This document shows, one piece after another, positions 34,673 to 44,852 of a stretch of 64,000 bases of DNA. The DNA is from Roseovarius sp. 217 (GTDB taxonomy: Bacteria > Pseudomonadota > Alphaproteobacteria > Rhodobacterales > Rhodobacteraceae). The DNA lies in NCBI RefSeq assembly GCF_000152845.1, contig NZ_CH902584.1, positions 3,389,562-3,453,561 on the forward strand. The letters run 5' to 3'. Within the stretch, counting starts at the first letter, position 1; every line of letters begins with the position of its first letter. Under the pieces are notes generated by a model that was not told the origin of the DNA, searched no databases, and saw only the letters and a list, made by a program, of their open reading frames with translations. Both the position numbers and the translations under genes were made by a program.

Positions 34673-35815
34673 ATGACAACCGCCGCCCTCATCGTCGCCG
34701 CAGGCCGGGGCACTCGCGCCGGCGGAGACAGCCCCAAACAGTGGCAGCCCCTTCTGGGTCGCCGCGTCATTGACTGGACCCTCGACGCCTTTCATGCGGC
34801 CAAGGGGATCGACCGCATTGTGGTCGTTCTTCATCCCGACGATCTGCATCATCTCGCTCCGGACCCACGGATTTTCATCACAACCGGGGGCGAGACCCGC
34901 GCGCAATCGGTCCGAAACGGGTTAGAGGCGCTGGCCGCAAATCCGCCCGACTATGTGCTGATCCACGACGTTGCGCGATGCTGTACAAAAGCCGCGTACA
35001 TAACGTACATGGTGGACACATTGCGCCACTCGGAAACCCCCGGACTGGCCCCGGCCCTCGCCATCACCGATGCTCTCTGGACCGGTGCGGACGGATATGT
35101 GACCGGAACCCGCGACCGCACCGGCCTTTACCGGGCGCAAACACCGCAAGCCTTTGAATTCGCTCCCATACTTGCCGCGCATCGCACCTATGACGGGGAG
35201 GCCGCAGACGACGTAGCTGTCGCGCGCGCCGCCGGACTCAAGGTTGCTATCGTCGCGGCCCATGAGGATAACCTCAAGATCACCCACCCGCACGACTTTG
35301 CACGTGCCGAGAAAATACTTGGAAATCAAATGGATATAAGAGTCGGTTCAGGATTTGACGTTCACCGCTTCGGCCCCGGCGACCATTGCATGCTCTGCGG
35401 TGTCCCGGTTCCGCATGACTGCGGGCTTCAAGGCCATTCTGACGCCGATGTGGGGCTTCATGCTCTTACAGACGCTATATATGGTGGTCTGGCACAGGGT
35501 GATATCGGCCGTCACTTCCCCCCAAGCGACCCCCAATGGAAGGGTGCAGAAAGTCACATCTTTTTGCGCCATGCCGTTGCGCTGGCTGATGAATGTGGTT
35601 TTAAAATCAATAATATAGACGTCACTCTTGTCTGTGAGCACCCCAAGATCACCCCACATGCCACCGCGATGCAGGCCACTCTCTCCGAGATCACCGGGGT
35701 CGCCAGTGACCGAATTTCCGTCAAGGCGACCACATCCGAACGTTTGGGCTTCACCGGTCGCGAAGAAGGCATCGCCGCCCAAGCCGTTGTAACATTGGTC
35801 AAGACATGCGCCTAA
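34673..35815 (+). CDS. ispDF: Bifunctional IspD/IspF isoprenoid enzyme
   Basis: A 380-residue fusion of two steps of the non-mevalonate isoprenoid pathway. Residues 1-220 are the CDP-ME synthetase (Isp[20 protein letters not shown] and VLIHDVAR). Residues 223-380 are the MECDP synthase (Isp[21 protein letters not shown], with the metal ligands in DVH and [18 protein letters not shown]). Such fusions are common in alphaproteobacteria. The segment after HDVAR ([15 protein letters not shown]) differs from the usual PFVS-type sequence. The gene overlaps pgpA by 10 bases. Confidence 0.95.
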   Translation: MTTAALIVAAGRGTRAGGDSPKQWQPLLGRRVIDWTLDAFHAAKGIDRIVVVLHPDDLHHLAPDPRIFITTGGETRAQSVRNGLEALAANPPDYVLIHDVARCCTKAAYITYMVDTLRHSETPGLAPALAITDALWTGADGYVTGTRDRTGLYRAQTPQAFEFAPILAAHRTYDGEAADDVAVARAAGLKVAIVAAHEDNLKITHPHDFARAEKILGNQMDIRVGSGFDVHRFGPGDHCMLCGVPVPHDCGLQGHSDADVGLHALTDAIYGGLAQGDIGRHFPPSDPQWKGAESHIFLRHAVALADECGFKINNIDVTLVCEHPKITPHATAMQATLSEITGVASDRISVKATTSERLGFTGREEGIAAQAVVTLVKTCA

Positions 35816-36303
35816 CCCACTTGATTTGCACGTTTTTCTACATTGGCCATCTGCGTCCCGCACCGGGAACATGGGGATCACTGGCGGCCTTGCCTGTGGC
35901 ACTCGCTCTACATCTTGTAGGCGGCCCAATGTTCCTTGCAGGAGGGGTCGTTCTCGCCTTCTTGATAGGATGGTGGGCTACTGCGCTGGAAACAAAGGGA
36001 AAATTGAACCACGACCCATCGGAGATCGTCATTGACGAGGTTGCAGGTCAATGGTTGGCGTTCCTTCCTGTCTCCATTGGCGCCTCCCATGCTGGGGCGG
36101 ATCTCCTAAGCCTTTGGCCTGGCTTTCTTTTTTCTTTCCTCGCCTTCCGTTTCTTTGACATCACCAAACTTGGCCCCATCGGGTGGGCCGACCGTCGCAA
36201 CGATGCCTTGGGCGTGATGCTTGACGACATCCTAGCCGGCCTCGCCGCCGCACTCTGCGTCATGCTCGCCGCGGGCTTTTATCATGGGGTCTTAGGGCTT
36301 TGA
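35806..36303 (+). CDS. pgpA: Phosphatidylglycerophosphatase A
   Basis: A 165-residue membrane phosphatase that makes phosphatidylglycerol. Motifs are [37 protein letters not shown] with the metal-binding acidic residues, and [17 protein letters not shown]. Three to four hydrophobic segments fit the family. It overlaps ispDF by 10 bases and cinA by 4, so the three genes are translated together. Confidence 0.95.
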   Translation: MRLTHLICTFFYIGHLRPAPGTWGSLAALPVALALHLVGGPMFLAGGVVLAFLIGWWATALETKGKLNHDPSEIVIDEVAGQWLAFLPVSIGASHAGADLLSLWPGFLFSFLAFRFFDITKLGPIGWADRRNDALGVMLDDILAGLAAALCVMLAAGFYHGVLGL

Positions 36304-36770
36304 TTACGCAGGATATTCTCGACCGCGCCCGACACCTTGGTCTGATGATCGTGACCGCCGAAAGCTGCACGGGCGGTATGGTCGCAGCGGCCTTGACCGA
36401 AATCCCCGGCTCCTCCGCAGTGGTTGAACGTGGCTTTGTAACATATTCAAATATATCAAAAATTGAGATGCTGGATGTCTCTCAAGTCACGCTAGAGACC
36501 CACGGGGCCGTCTCCGAACAGGTCGCACGCGAAATGGCCGAAGGCGCCCTCGCCCATAGCGCGGCCCAACTGGCAATCTCGATTACCGGAATCGCTGGTC
36601 CCGGCGACTCCGAAAGGAAGCCCGAAGGTCGCGTTTGCTTTGGTCTCGCGATGACCGGGCGTCAGACTGTCACAGAAACGCTCGACTTTGGTCCTTTAGG
36701 CCGCAAAACAGTCCGAGAAAGAGCTCGGGACCACGCCTTGAATTTGGTCTTAAGTTATTTATCGCAATAA
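36300..36770 (+). CDS. pncC: Nicotinamide-nucleotide amidase (CinA C-terminal family)
   Basis: A 156-residue protein made of the CinA C-terminal domain alone, an NMN deamidase in the pyridine-nucleotide cycle. Motifs are VTAESCTGGMVAAALTEIPG, VERGFVTYSNISKIEMLDVS and ITGIAGPGDSERKPEGRV. The start is a TTG that overlaps the pgpA stop codon (TTGA). Codons such as ATA and TTA are commoner here than in neighbouring genes. An 8-bp inverted repeat (AAGTTATT/AATAACTT) covers the stop codon. Confidence 0.92.
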   Translation: MITQDILDRARHLGLMIVTAESCTGGMVAAALTEIPGSSAVVERGFVTYSNISKIEMLDVSQVTLETHGAVSEQVAREMAEGALAHSAAQLAISITGIAGPGDSERKPEGRVCFGLAMTGRQTVTETLDFGPLGRKTVRERARDHALNLVLSYLSQ

Positions 36771-36785
36771 CTTGGACCTCATTCC

Positions 36786-37238
36786 TCATGTGTTTCCATA
36801 GAGCGCGTGCGCCCGCTGCTCAAAGGCCCGCACGATCCGCTTCATCGCCTCATAGAAGAAGAGATCAGCAGCGGACTGCAACAACCTGTTCTTGAACGCA
36901 AAATCAACATCGAAGCTGACCTCGCAACCGTCTTTCACGTCACGAAACTGCCAGTTCGAGCGCATATGTTGGAACGGCCCCTCCAGATACTCTGTTTCGA
37001 TCCGCCGATCTTGCGGCCGCAGCACGACGCGGCTACCAAATTTCTCACGGAACACCTTGAAACTAATAACCAAATCGGCTTCCATTACTTCTGATCCATC
37101 ATCTCGCGGCCGCACGCTACGGACCCGCGCCGCAGCGGTCCAAGGCAGAAACTGAGGATAGCTGGCCACATCCGCAACCAGAGCATACATCTGATCGGCC
37201 GAGTAGCTTAGAATACGTGTTTCTGAATGTGATGGCAT
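36786..37238 (-). CDS. RatA/Coq10-type START-domain protein
   Basis: A 150-residue protein of the polyketide-cyclase/START fold. The N-terminal half has [20 protein letters not shown], and SYPQFLPW and [16 protein letters not shown] are typical of the Coq10/RatA family, which bind ubiquinone or, in Escherichia coli, affect ribosome assembly (RatA). The C-terminal segment is [20 protein letters not shown]. It is convergent with cinA and stands alone. Confidence 0.92.
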   Translation of the reverse strand: MPSHSETRILSYSADQMYALVADVASYPQFLPWTAAARVRSVRPRDDGSEVMEADLVISFKVFREKFGSRVVLRPQDRRIETEYLEGPFQHMRSNWQFRDVKDGCEVSFDVDFAFKNRLLQSAADLFFYEAMKRIVRAFEQRAHALYGNT

Positions 37239-37309
37239 TTGGGCCCCGGTTTCCGCGTGACAGTGGCGCGCTTTTTCCTAGACTAAGACCAGAAGTGCAA
37301 GAGGGTCGC

Positions 37310-37852
37310 ATGCCACAGCAAGCCTATGTTATCGATAAACTGATTTCTGCCAAGAGCATAGCCGCCCGAATCGAGGCGCTTTCGCATGAGATCGAGGCAG
37401 AATTCGCGGGAACGCAGAAACTGGTGGTCGTGGGTCTGCTGCGCGGGTCTTTCATCTTCATCGCCGATCTGGTGCGAGAGCTGGATTTGCCGGTAGAGGT
37501 CGATTTCGTCGAAACATCCTCCTATGGAAATTCAATGGAAAGCAGTAGAGAGGTGCGTATTCTCAAAGACTTACGAGGTGACATTGAAGCACGTGATGTG
37601 CTGGTGGTCGAGGATATCGTCGATACGGGCCACACGCTCTTTCATGTATTGCACCTCCTCCAGAGCCGAAGACCGCACAAACTCCGCACCATCGCGCTCC
37701 TGGACAAACCTTCTCGCCGCGAAGCGGATATTCGCGCTGATTGGATCGGGTTTGAAATCCCAGATGAGTTTGTCGTCGGCTATGGCATTGATTACGCACA
37801 ACGAAATAGAAACCTACCTTATATCGGCAAGGTCCGTTTCGTTGAGATTTGA
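37310..37852 (+). CDS. hpt: Hypoxanthine phosphoribosyltransferase
   Basis: A 180-residue purine-salvage enzyme that attaches hypoxanthine (or guanine) to PRPP. The PRPP loop is [30 protein letters not shown] and FVETSSYGN lie upstream, and [20 protein letters not shown] downstream binds the purine. The start at 37310 has GAGGG a short distance upstream. A longer in-frame extension runs into the promoter region and is unlikely. Confidence 0.96.
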   Translation: MPQQAYVIDKLISAKSIAARIEALSHEIEAEFAGTQKLVVVGLLRGSFIFIADLVRELDLPVEVDFVETSSYGNSMESSREVRILKDLRGDIEARDVLVVEDIVDTGHTLFHVLHLLQSRRPHKLRTIALLDKPSRREADIRADWIGFEIPDEFVVGYGIDYAQRNRNLPYIGKVRFVEI

Positions 37853-37864
37853 GCTGATTTGATC

Positions 37865-37941
37865 TGGCGGACCCAAGAGGATTCGAACCTCTGGCCTCTG
37901 CCTTCGGAGGGCAGCGCTCTATCCAGCTGAGCTATGGGTCC
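37865..37941 (-). tRNA. tRNA-Arg (anticodon CCG)
   Basis: On the minus strand a complete 77-nt tRNA can be drawn. The acceptor stem is GGACCCA/TGGGTCC with discriminator G and an encoded CCA. The D arm contains AGCTCAGCTGGATAGAGC, the anticodon stem CTGCC/GGCAG encloses the loop CTCCGAA (anticodon CCG, reading CGG), and the T arm has GGTTCGAATCC. It is convergent with hpt and lies about 50 bases past the sufS stop codon side. Confidence 0.97.
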
Positions 37942-37989
37942 ACTTGCGCGGTGGTATAGCGGGGCATGATCTGCCCCGCAATCGCAAAA

Positions 37990-39210
37990 TCAGCCAAATA
38001 GCTCATGCGCCAGTTCGAGCGCCTCGATCAACACATCGACCTCGGCGCGTGTGTTGTACATGGCAAAAGAGGCACGGCAGGTGGCTGTCACGCCAAGATG
38101 CTCCATCAGCGGCCCTGTGCAATGCTGGCCGGCCCGGACAGCCACCCCCTTCTTGTCAAGAATGGTCGATATATCATGGGCATGCGCAGCCCCTTGCATT
38201 GTGAAGGAGAAGATCGCGGCCTTGTCCGGCATGCTACCCTGGACGTTGATCCAGTTGAGCCCCGCAAGGCGCTCTTGAGCATATCGGCTCAGATCATCCT
38301 CGTGAGCGCTGATCGCATGCATCCCAACGCCCATCATATACTCAAGCGCCACGCCAAGCCCGATGGTCTGCACGATACCGGGCGTTCCCGCCTCGAACTT
38401 CATCGGTGGATCGTTATAGGTCACGCTGTCGCGCGTCACCTCGCGGATCATGTCACCGCCCCCCATGAAGGGACGCATTTCAGCCATACGATCCTTGTGC
38501 ACATAGATCGCGCCAGAGCCCGACGGCCCATAGAGCTTGTGGCCCGTAATCGCATAGAAATCACAGCCCATCTCATCGAGGTTGACGGGCATGTGCACCG
38601 CTGCCTGAGAGCCATCGACGAGCACCGGCACGCCATGGGCATGCGCCGCATCGCAAATCGCCTTCACATCAACTTTGGTTCCCAACACATTGGAAAGATG
38701 TGTAATTGCAATCAGTTTTGTTCTTGGCGTGATGGCATCAATGACCTTTTGTGGATCAAGTCCCCCGCGCGCATCCACATCCACCCATTTGAGCACCACC
38801 CCCTGCCGTTCCCGCAGAAAATGCCAAGGCACGATATTGGCATGATGTTCCATAATGCTGAGAATAATCTCGTCGCCGGGCTGCATCCGCGGCATGGCCC
38901 AACCATAGGCGACCATATTGATGCCCTCGGTGGTGCCAGAATTGAAAATGATCTGATCCTCATCCGCGACACCCAGAAACCGTGCGACGATACCACGAAC
39001 CGCCTCGTATTTCTCGGTTACGAGGTTGCTCAGATAGTGTAGCCCGCGATGCACATTGGCGTACTCCATCGAATACGCCTTGGTGACGGCATCTATGACA
39101 ACCTGCGGTTTTTGGGCAGATGCTCCATTGTCGAGATAAACCAATGGCTTGCCGTTCACTTCTCGTCCAAGGATTGGGAAGTCGGCACGAATTTTTTCAA
39201 CATCGAGCAT
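37990..39210 (-). CDS. sufS: Cysteine desulfurase SufS
   Basis: A 406-residue PLP enzyme that takes sulfur from cysteine for iron-sulfur cluster assembly. The N terminus has LVYLDNGASAQKPQVVIDAV. The PLP lysine is in ITGHKLYGPSGSGAIYVHKD and the catalytic cysteine in VRAGQHCTGPLM at about residue 360, both as in SufS. It is the last gene of the minus-strand suf operon, one base after the first Yip1-type gene ends. A second desulfurase heads the same operon. Confidence 0.96.
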   Translation of the reverse strand: MLDVEKIRADFPILGREVNGKPLVYLDNGASAQKPQVVIDAVTKAYSMEYANVHRGLHYLSNLVTEKYEAVRGIVARFLGVADEDQIIFNSGTTEGINMVAYGWAMPRMQPGDEIILSIMEHHANIVPWHFLRERQGVVLKWVDVDARGGLDPQKVIDAITPRTKLIAITHLSNVLGTKVDVKAICDAAHAHGVPVLVDGSQAAVHMPVNLDEMGCDFYAITGHKLYGPSGSGAIYVHKDRMAEMRPFMGGGDMIREVTRDSVTYNDPPMKFEAGTPGIVQTIGLGVALEYMMGVGMHAISAHEDDLSRYAQERLAGLNWINVQGSMPDKAAIFSFTMQGAAHAHDISTILDKKGVAVRAGQHCTGPLMEHLGVTATCRASFAMYNTRAEVDVLIEALELAHELFG

Positions 39211-39211
39211 T

Positions 39212-39808
39212 TCATGCTCCTCCCATTGCAGCCACGCCGATAAAGCTTAGCAGAATGGTCAATCCTACCGCCATCGCGGCGATGGAGAGTACAATCACAC
39301 CAGCAGATTTCAGCATGTTATCATAGCGATGCGCGGTATCGACAAAGCCGATCAGAATGTAGATCCCCCAGATTGAAGACAGAAAGATCAACAAAACCGC
39401 AGCCGAAGGCAGAGTCAACACAAGAACGGCGACCGCCATTTGCAGGATCAGTCGCAGCACCTGCAACCAGCAGATCAAGACCAGCACATCCTCCATCCGC
39501 GCCTTGCCGCCAAGCGATCGACCCACCCAGAACAGAGCAAATACGGTGATGGCGAGCGCCCCAAACAAGAAAAGCGTAAAGAGCAGGGGGGAATGGAACG
39601 CAGGCGGCATGATCGTCACGGCGGTGGGATCCGTCGGAGGCGAGAGGCGCAACGATACGGAATAGACGATGGCATTCAGCACAGACATCAGCACCAAAGC
39701 CATCCACAAGATCTTTTGCGGGAGCCCGAAACCCATCAGCGCCCGCGCAGCGTCACGCGGGCGAAACAGGGTTTCTATCAAGAGCGCCTTGAATTGCGCC
39801 TGGGTCAT
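39212..39808 (-). CDS. Yip1-family membrane protein
   Basis: A 198-residue protein with five hydrophobic segments. The N terminus (ALLIETLFRPRDAARALM) resembles the start of bacterial Yip1-domain proteins. The start at 39808 overlaps the upstream gene (ATGA) and is preferred over longer forms. It lies inside the suf operon between sufD and sufS, next to a second, shorter relative. The molecular role is unknown. Confidence 0.85.
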   Translation of the reverse strand: MTQAQFKALLIETLFRPRDAARALMGFGLPQKILWMALVLMSVLNAIVYSVSLRLSPPTDPTAVTIMPPAFHSPLLFTLFLFGALAITVFALFWVGRSLGGKARMEDVLVLICWLQVLRLILQMAVAVLVLTLPSAAVLLIFLSSIWGIYILIGFVDTAHRYDNMLKSAGVIVLSIAAMAVGLTILLSFIGVAAMGGA

Positions 39809-40290
39809 GCCTTGCTCCATCCCGCCTCGATCATACCCGACATCCAAAACCACAAGAACACCAGCAACCACAAGAGACCAACCGCCTGCAATCCCGGTCC
39901 TGGCCCGACAAATCCTGCCACGAGCCCATGCAAAAGAATGAGAGGACTTGCCGCCAGAAACGCCCAGAAAAGCGCAACCCGCGCATCATAGGCCGAACCG
40001 CGACCGCCAAACATCCGCGCAATGCCATGGCATATCAGCGCCAAAGCATAGAGAATGAGCGGCGCAAAGAAGATCCACGCCAGCAACGCGCCCCCCAACA
40101 TGGGATTCAATTCCTGCCCTGTGAAATGTGCCTCGCGCGCCAGCCGCGGCCATTGTGCAACGAACACAACAACGCAGGCCGCGATCAAGATCACCAGCGC
40201 GCGATCCTCACGCGGTCCCATGGCGAGCAAGCGCCGCACCACCCGACGTGGACCGCGATAGGTGGCGACGAGGTCTGTTGTGACCGGCAT
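39805..40290 (-). CDS. Yip1-like membrane protein
   Basis: A 161-residue protein with four hydrophobic segments (first at about residues 33-48, last near 137-155). It is similar in layout to the neighbouring Yip1-family gene and likely a partner. Its start overlaps the sufD stop codon (TGATG) and its stop overlaps the next gene. Residues WIFFAPLILYALALICHGIA are characteristic of the group. Function is unknown. Confidence 0.8.
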   Translation of the reverse strand: MPVTTDLVATYRGPRRVVRRLLAMGPREDRALVILIAACVVVFVAQWPRLAREAHFTGQELNPMLGGALLAWIFFAPLILYALALICHGIARMFGGRGSAYDARVALFWAFLAASPLILLHGLVAGFVGPGPGLQAVGLLWLLVFLWFWMSGMIEAGWSKA

Positions 40291-41579
40291 CAGCGGCGCC
40301 TGCGCTCCAGCCAGCCAGCCAGCTGACCGTTGATTTCCTCACGCAGGGTCTCGTCTTCGATTTCCTCAACAGCTTCAGCCAAGAACGACAATGTCAGCAG
40401 GTCCGTCGCCAATGACTTTGGAATACCCCTCGCACGCAGATAATAGAGCGCGTCCTCGTCAATTGCGCCCGAGGTCGAGCCATGCGAACAGGCCACATCG
40501 TCGGCATAGATCTCCAGCTCTGGTTTAGCTAGAAACTGACTGTCCTCATCCAGCAAAAGCGCCTGGCTGATCTGATATCCATCGGTTTTCTGCGCGCCCG
40601 GTTTGACCAGAATCTTACCCTGAAACACGCCGGTCGCGCCCTTGCGCAAGACTTTCTTGAACACCTGACGGCTCTCACACCGCAGCGCATCATGGGTGAC
40701 GAACACCGTGTCATCCTGATGAAAATCACCATCCCCCATCGCAGCCCCCGCCACATGGGCCACAGCGTCATCGCCGGTCAGTTCGATCACGCATTCATTG
40801 CGTGTCATCTTTCCATTGGCTGTCATGGTAAAGGATTTGAACGTGCTCTGCGCCGCCAGCCGCGCAAAAAGATGCGTGACCGCGCGCCGCTCGTGATCTC
40901 GGCCTTGGGTGCAAATGTGGTGAAATGTCGCCTCATCCGCGATCTCGACTTCCATGACCTTGTTGAGCCGCGCCGCCGCCGGACCACTCTCAAGAATGGT
41001 CAGCTCAGCTCCGGTCTCCAGCTTGATCACATGGTGCAATACCGCGTCTGAAGTCTTTGATTTATGGATATAAATCAGATTTATAGCCTTGCTCGGACGA
41101 CCCGTTACATGGATCAGCATCCCATCACTTGCAAAGGCCGTGTTGAATGCCGCGAGGGAACGGGGAACGGGGCTCTGTCCGCGCTCTTCCAGAACGCCAT
41201 AGAGGTCGCGCGCCCAATGGATATCGGTTTTTGCAGCCTCACTTAGTCGCTCGATCCGCACGCCGTCGAGTGCCAGATCATCACTTGCCTTGGGATCGAA
41301 CACCCCATCCACAAACACCAGTTTCAGACGATTGACCGCGTCAAAACCCTCTGGTTCCTCGGCCCCTTGTAACAAGGCGGCTTCCGGCGCGTTGGCTTGC
41401 ACCAGTGTGTCGGGTCGGGTGAATTTCCAATATTCGTCACGGCGGTCCGGCAATCCCAATGTCCTCAACCGCCGCAAAGCGGCCTCACGGGCTGTTGTGA
41501 TCCACTTGCCCCCCTCCGGCAGGGTCAACGCACTCAATCGCGCCTCAACCACGTCCTGCTTTGCTTGCGGCGCAGCCAT
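40290..41579 (-). CDS. sufD: Fe-S cluster assembly protein SufD
   Basis: A 429-residue scaffold subunit of the SufBCD complex. The C-terminal half has the beta-helix repeats and RQVFKKVLRKGATGVFQGKI, then DVACSHGSTSGAIDEDALYY, a strong SufB/SufD signature. LPDRRDEYWKFTRPD near the N terminus is typical of SufD. It overlaps sufC by TGATG. A GTG one codon earlier is possible. Confidence 0.95.
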   Translation of the reverse strand: MAAPQAKQDVVEARLSALTLPEGGKWITTAREAALRRLRTLGLPDRRDEYWKFTRPDTLVQANAPEAALLQGAEEPEGFDAVNRLKLVFVDGVFDPKASDDLALDGVRIERLSEAAKTDIHWARDLYGVLEERGQSPVPRSLAAFNTAFASDGMLIHVTGRPSKAINLIYIHKSKTSDAVLHHVIKLETGAELTILESGPAAARLNKVMEVEIADEATFHHICTQGRDHERRAVTHLFARLAAQSTFKSFTMTANGKMTRNECVIELTGDDAVAHVAGAAMGDGDFHQDDTVFVTHDALRCESRQVFKKVLRKGATGVFQGKILVKPGAQKTDGYQISQALLLDEDSQFLAKPELEIYADDVACSHGSTSGAIDEDALYYLRARGIPKSLATDLLTLSFLAEAVEEIEDETLREEINGQLAGWLERRRR

Positions 41580-42334
41580 CACACGCCCTCCGACAGAATG
41601 TCGGCATACCCGTTCTGCTCTACCTCAAGGGCGAGGTCCGGGCCACCTGTCTTGATGATCCGGCCATCAGACATGATGTGAACTACGTCCGGTTTGATGT
41701 GGTCAAGCAGACGCTGGTAATGCGTAATGACAAGGAAACCGCGTCCGGGATCACGCAGAGCGTTCACCCCATCCGCCACCAGCTTCATCGCATCCACATC
41801 CAAGCCCGAGTCAGTCTCGTCCAAGATGCACATCTTGGGCTCCAGCATGGCCATCTGGAGAATTTCATTTCGCTTTTTCTCACCACCGGAAAAGCCTACA
41901 TTGACGGGGCGTTTCAGCATCTCGGCGTCGATCTGCAGGGTTTTGGCCTTTTCCCGCACAAGTTTGAGGAAATCTGCTGCACTCATCTCGTCCTCGCCAC
42001 GCGCCTTGCGCTGCGCATTCACGGCGGTGCGCAAGAAGGTCATGTTGCCCACGCCGGGGATTTCAACCGGATACTGGAATGCGAGAAACAACCCTGCCGC
42101 CGCGCGCTCTTCTGGCTCCATATCAAGCAAGTCAACGCCAGAGAGCGTGGCGCTGCCTTGGGTCACCTTGTAACCATCGCGCCCCGAGAGAACATAGGAT
42201 AATGTGGATTTGCCAGAGCCGTTCGGCCCCATGATCGCATGCACCTTGCCAGCCTCGACGGTCAGGTTCACACCCTTGAGGATGGTCTTGTCCTCTTCTT
42301 CAAGATCGACGTGCAGGTTTTTGATTTCCAACAT
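41579..42334 (-). CDS. sufC: Fe-S cluster assembly ATPase SufC
   Basis: A 251-residue ABC-type ATPase. Walker A is GPNGSGKSTLSYVLSG, the Q-loop region is LFLAFQYPVEIPGV, the signature is GFSGGEKKRNEILQMAMLE and Walker B is MCILDETDSGLDVDAMK, all with SufC-specific residues. The start at 42334 has AGAAGG nine bases upstream, which favours it over the ATG three codons earlier. It drives conformational change in SufBCD during cluster assembly. Confidence 0.97.
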   Translation of the reverse strand: MLEIKNLHVDLEEEDKTILKGVNLTVEAGKVHAIMGPNGSGKSTLSYVLSGRDGYKVTQGSATLSGVDLLDMEPEERAAAGLFLAFQYPVEIPGVGNMTFLRTAVNAQRKARGEDEMSAADFLKLVREKAKTLQIDAEMLKRPVNVGFSGGEKKRNEILQMAMLEPKMCILDETDSGLDVDAMKLVADGVNALRDPGRGFLVITHYQRLLDHIKPDVVHIMSDGRIIKTGGPDLALEVEQNGYADILSEGV

Positions 42335-42365
42335 TTTTATCATCCTTCTCTATTTCGTGGCGGCA

Positions 42366-42971
42366 TCAGGGCCGTGTCATCATCTCTATAATTGTCAACA
42401 AGATCTCGGGCTTGAGGACCATCGGCTCTACCTCGAATTCGGCCATTCGACCGATAATCCGTCGAGGGGCGCCAATCAGATCCTCAACCCGGTGATAGTG
42501 CTTGCGCGGCGTGTAATCGTCGAACAGGACCGTGATCGGTCTCGTGGTGCTTAGTGCTGCTGCCAAAGCGCAGCCAGTGCGAAAACGACCATCAACCAAG
42601 ACCACATCAGGCTGAACAAACTCTGGCAGGCCCCAGACCTTGAGGGGGTAGCGCGCATAGCGCCGCCAGCCGCTCGCATTCCGAGGGAATCCCCATTCCT
42701 TGGTTGGACCGATGTCCGACCAGAGAACGTCGACGTTCGTGTCCTTTGCGGGTGGATTCTGTGCGAACCACCCGCGCATCATCTTCGCCCACTCTTCGTC
42801 GCTCTCGACCGAGAACACTCGCTTTCCTGGCATTTCGGCGGCGACAACGGTCGATCCACCGGAGCCATATTCGAGAATGACGTCTGCCCGCGCATAGACC
42901 TCGCGCAGATGCGCAGCCTCGGCGTCGGGCAGGGTAAGAACCGGCCTGTCTATGGTGTCTGCCTCAGCCAT
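42366..42971 (-). CDS. Class I methyltransferase-like protein of unknown role
   Basis: A 201-residue cytoplasmic protein. ADVILEYGSGGSTVVAAEMP resembles SAM-binding motif I, and VVLVDGRFRTGCALAAALST the motif around the catalytic centre. I recall related proteins beside suf genes in roseobacters but no function. The start at 42971 gives MAEADTIDRPVLTLPD and lies one base from the ybjQ stop codon. It sits between ybjQ and sufC, so it is cotranscribed with iron-sulfur assembly genes. Confidence 0.7.
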   Translation of the reverse strand: MAEADTIDRPVLTLPDAEAAHLREVYARADVILEYGSGGSTVVAAEMPGKRVFSVESDEEWAKMMRGWFAQNPPAKDTNVDVLWSDIGPTKEWGFPRNASGWRRYARYPLKVWGLPEFVQPDVVLVDGRFRTGCALAAALSTTRPITVLFDDYTPRKHYHRVEDLIGAPRRIIGRMAEFEVEPMVLKPEILLTIIEMMTRP

Positions 42972-42972
42972 A

Positions 42973-43287
42973 TCAGTCCAGCACGACCGCCGTGCCACTG
43001 GCCGACACCATCAGCATCGAGTCGCCCACCACCTCATAATCGAGATCGACGCCAACCACCGCATCGGCCCCAAGCCCTGCCGCGCGCTCTTCCAACTCGC
43101 TCAACGCCGCGTCACGCGCCTCGCGCAGCTTGCTCTCATAAGAGTCAGACCGACCGCCGACCACATCGGTGATCTGAGCAAAAAAATCGCGCACGATATT
43201 GGCACCCATGATCGCCTCTCCTACGACGATGCCGCGGTAGTCCACGATCTTGCGGCCCTCGATGGTGTTGGTGGTGGTGATGATCAT
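42973..43287 (-). CDS. YbjQ-family protein
   Basis: A 104-residue protein of the YbjQ/UPF0145 family, a pentameric heavy-metal-binding-like fold. Motifs are [20 protein letters not shown] and [15 protein letters not shown]. It starts 24 bases after sufB and ends one base before the methyltransferase-like gene. The family's function is unknown; its presence here suggests a link with metal or cluster handling. Confidence 0.92.
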   Translation of the reverse strand: MIITTTNTIEGRKIVDYRGIVVGEAIMGANIVRDFFAQITDVVGGRSDSYESKLREARDAALSELEERAAGLGADAVVGVDLDYEVVGDSMLMVSASGTAVVLD

Positions 43288-43311
43288 GGCGAAAAGTCCT
43301 TCACGCGAGCG

Positions 43312-44835
43312 TCAACCCACGCTTCCTTCCAGCGAAATCGCCACCAACTGCTGCGCCTCCATGGCAAACTCCATCGGCAGCGCCTGCAACACGTCCTTGC
43401 AGAACCCGTTGACCACGAGCGCCACCGCCTCTTCCTCGTCCATGCCACGCGCACGGCAATAGAACATCTGGTCGTCGTCCACCTTCGAGGTCGTCGCCTC
43501 ATGCTCGACGCGGCTCGAGTTGTTCTTGACCTCGATATAGGGCACCGTATGCGCCCCGCATTGATCGCCGATGAGCAGGCTGTCGCACTGCGTATAGTTG
43601 CGGCTGTTCTTGGCCTTGGGGTGCATGCTGACCAGCCCGCGATAAGTGTTCTGCGCATGGCCTGCGCTGATCCCTTTGGACACGATGCGCGAGCGGGTGT
43701 TCTTGCCCAGATGGATCATCTTGGTGCCGGTATCGGCCTGCTGATAGTTGTTTGCGATGGCGATGGAATAGAATTCGCCCTGGCTGTCATCGCCGCGCAG
43801 GATGCAGGACGGGTATTTCCATGTGACAGCGCTGCCGGTTTCCACCTGCGTCCACATCACCTTGGCCCGGTCGCCCCGGCAATCGGCACGCTTGGTTACA
43901 AAGTTGTAGATCCCGCCCTTGCCGTTCTCGTCGCCCGGATACCAGTTTTGCACCGTGGAGTATTTCACCTCGGCGTCTTCCTCGATGATGATCTCGACCA
44001 CGGCGGCATGAAGCTGGGCCACGTCACGCTTGGGCGCGGTGCAGCCTTCGAGGTAGCTCACATAAGAGCCCTTGTCGGCGATGATCAGCGTCCGCTCGAA
44101 CTGGCCTGTGTTTTCGGCATTGATACGGAAATAGGTGCTTAGCTCCATCGGGCAGCGCACGCCGGGTGGCACATAGACAAACGAACCGTCTGAAAAGACC
44201 GCCGAATTCAGCGTCGCGTAGAAATTATCACTGACCGGCACGACGGATCCGAGGTATTTCTTGACCAACTCGGGGTGCTCGCGGATCGCCTCGGAGATCG
44301 AGCAGAAGATCACCCCGGCGCGGCGCAGCTCCGCCTGAAAGGTCGTGCCAACAGACACAGAGTCGAACACCGCATCCACCGCCACTTTGCGGCCCTCGGC
44401 GGGCGCATCCTCAGCACCTTCAACTCCGGCAAGAATCATCTGCTCTTTCAGGGGAATACCCAGCTTTTCATAGGTGGCCAGCAACTTGGGATCGACCTCG
44501 TCGAGCGACTTGGGCTTTACCTCCATCGACTTGGGGCGCGCATAGTAATACTGCGCCTGAAAGTCGATCTTGGGATAATCCACCATGGCCCATTCCGGCT
44601 CGGTCTTGGTCAGCCAGCGACGATAGGCTTCTAGCCGCCACTCGGTCATCCATTCGGGCTCTTCATTCTTGGAGGAGATCAGCCGAACAATGTCTTCGTT
44701 CAACCCAAGCGGCGCGTATTCCATCTCGATATCGGTGTTCCAGCCATGCTTGTAGGCTTCGCCAACTTGGCGCACCGCATCGACGGTTTCACGATCAACA
44801 CCGTCCTTGACCTGAACGTCATCCAAAGCAGCCAT
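43312..44835 (-). CDS. sufB: Fe-S cluster assembly protein SufB
   Basis: A 507-residue scaffold of the SufBCD complex. The conserved core has [60 protein letters not shown] and [20 protein letters not shown]. The start at 44835 has AAGGAG seven bases upstream; a longer reading would run into iscS. It is the second structural gene of the operon, 17 bases after iscS. Confidence 0.97.
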   Translation of the reverse strand: MAALDDVQVKDGVDRETVDAVRQVGEAYKHGWNTDIEMEYAPLGLNEDIVRLISSKNEEPEWMTEWRLEAYRRWLTKTEPEWAMVDYPKIDFQAQYYYARPKSMEVKPKSLDEVDPKLLATYEKLGIPLKEQMILAGVEGAEDAPAEGRKVAVDAVFDSVSVGTTFQAELRRAGVIFCSISEAIREHPELVKKYLGSVVPVSDNFYATLNSAVFSDGSFVYVPPGVRCPMELSTYFRINAENTGQFERTLIIADKGSYVSYLEGCTAPKRDVAQLHAAVVEIIIEEDAEVKYSTVQNWYPGDENGKGGIYNFVTKRADCRGDRAKVMWTQVETGSAVTWKYPSCILRGDDSQGEFYSIAIANNYQQADTGTKMIHLGKNTRSRIVSKGISAGHAQNTYRGLVSMHPKAKNSRNYTQCDSLLIGDQCGAHTVPYIEVKNNSSRVEHEATTSKVDDDQMFYCRARGMDEEEAVALVVNGFCKDVLQALPMEFAMEAQQLVAISLEGSVG

Positions 44836-44852
44836 TCCCATCTCCTTCCGTA

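Noticed and set aside
36752..36773. 8-bp inverted repeat across the cinA stop codon as a terminator
   Set aside because: The stem is AT-rich and no T-run follows, so termination is doubtful.
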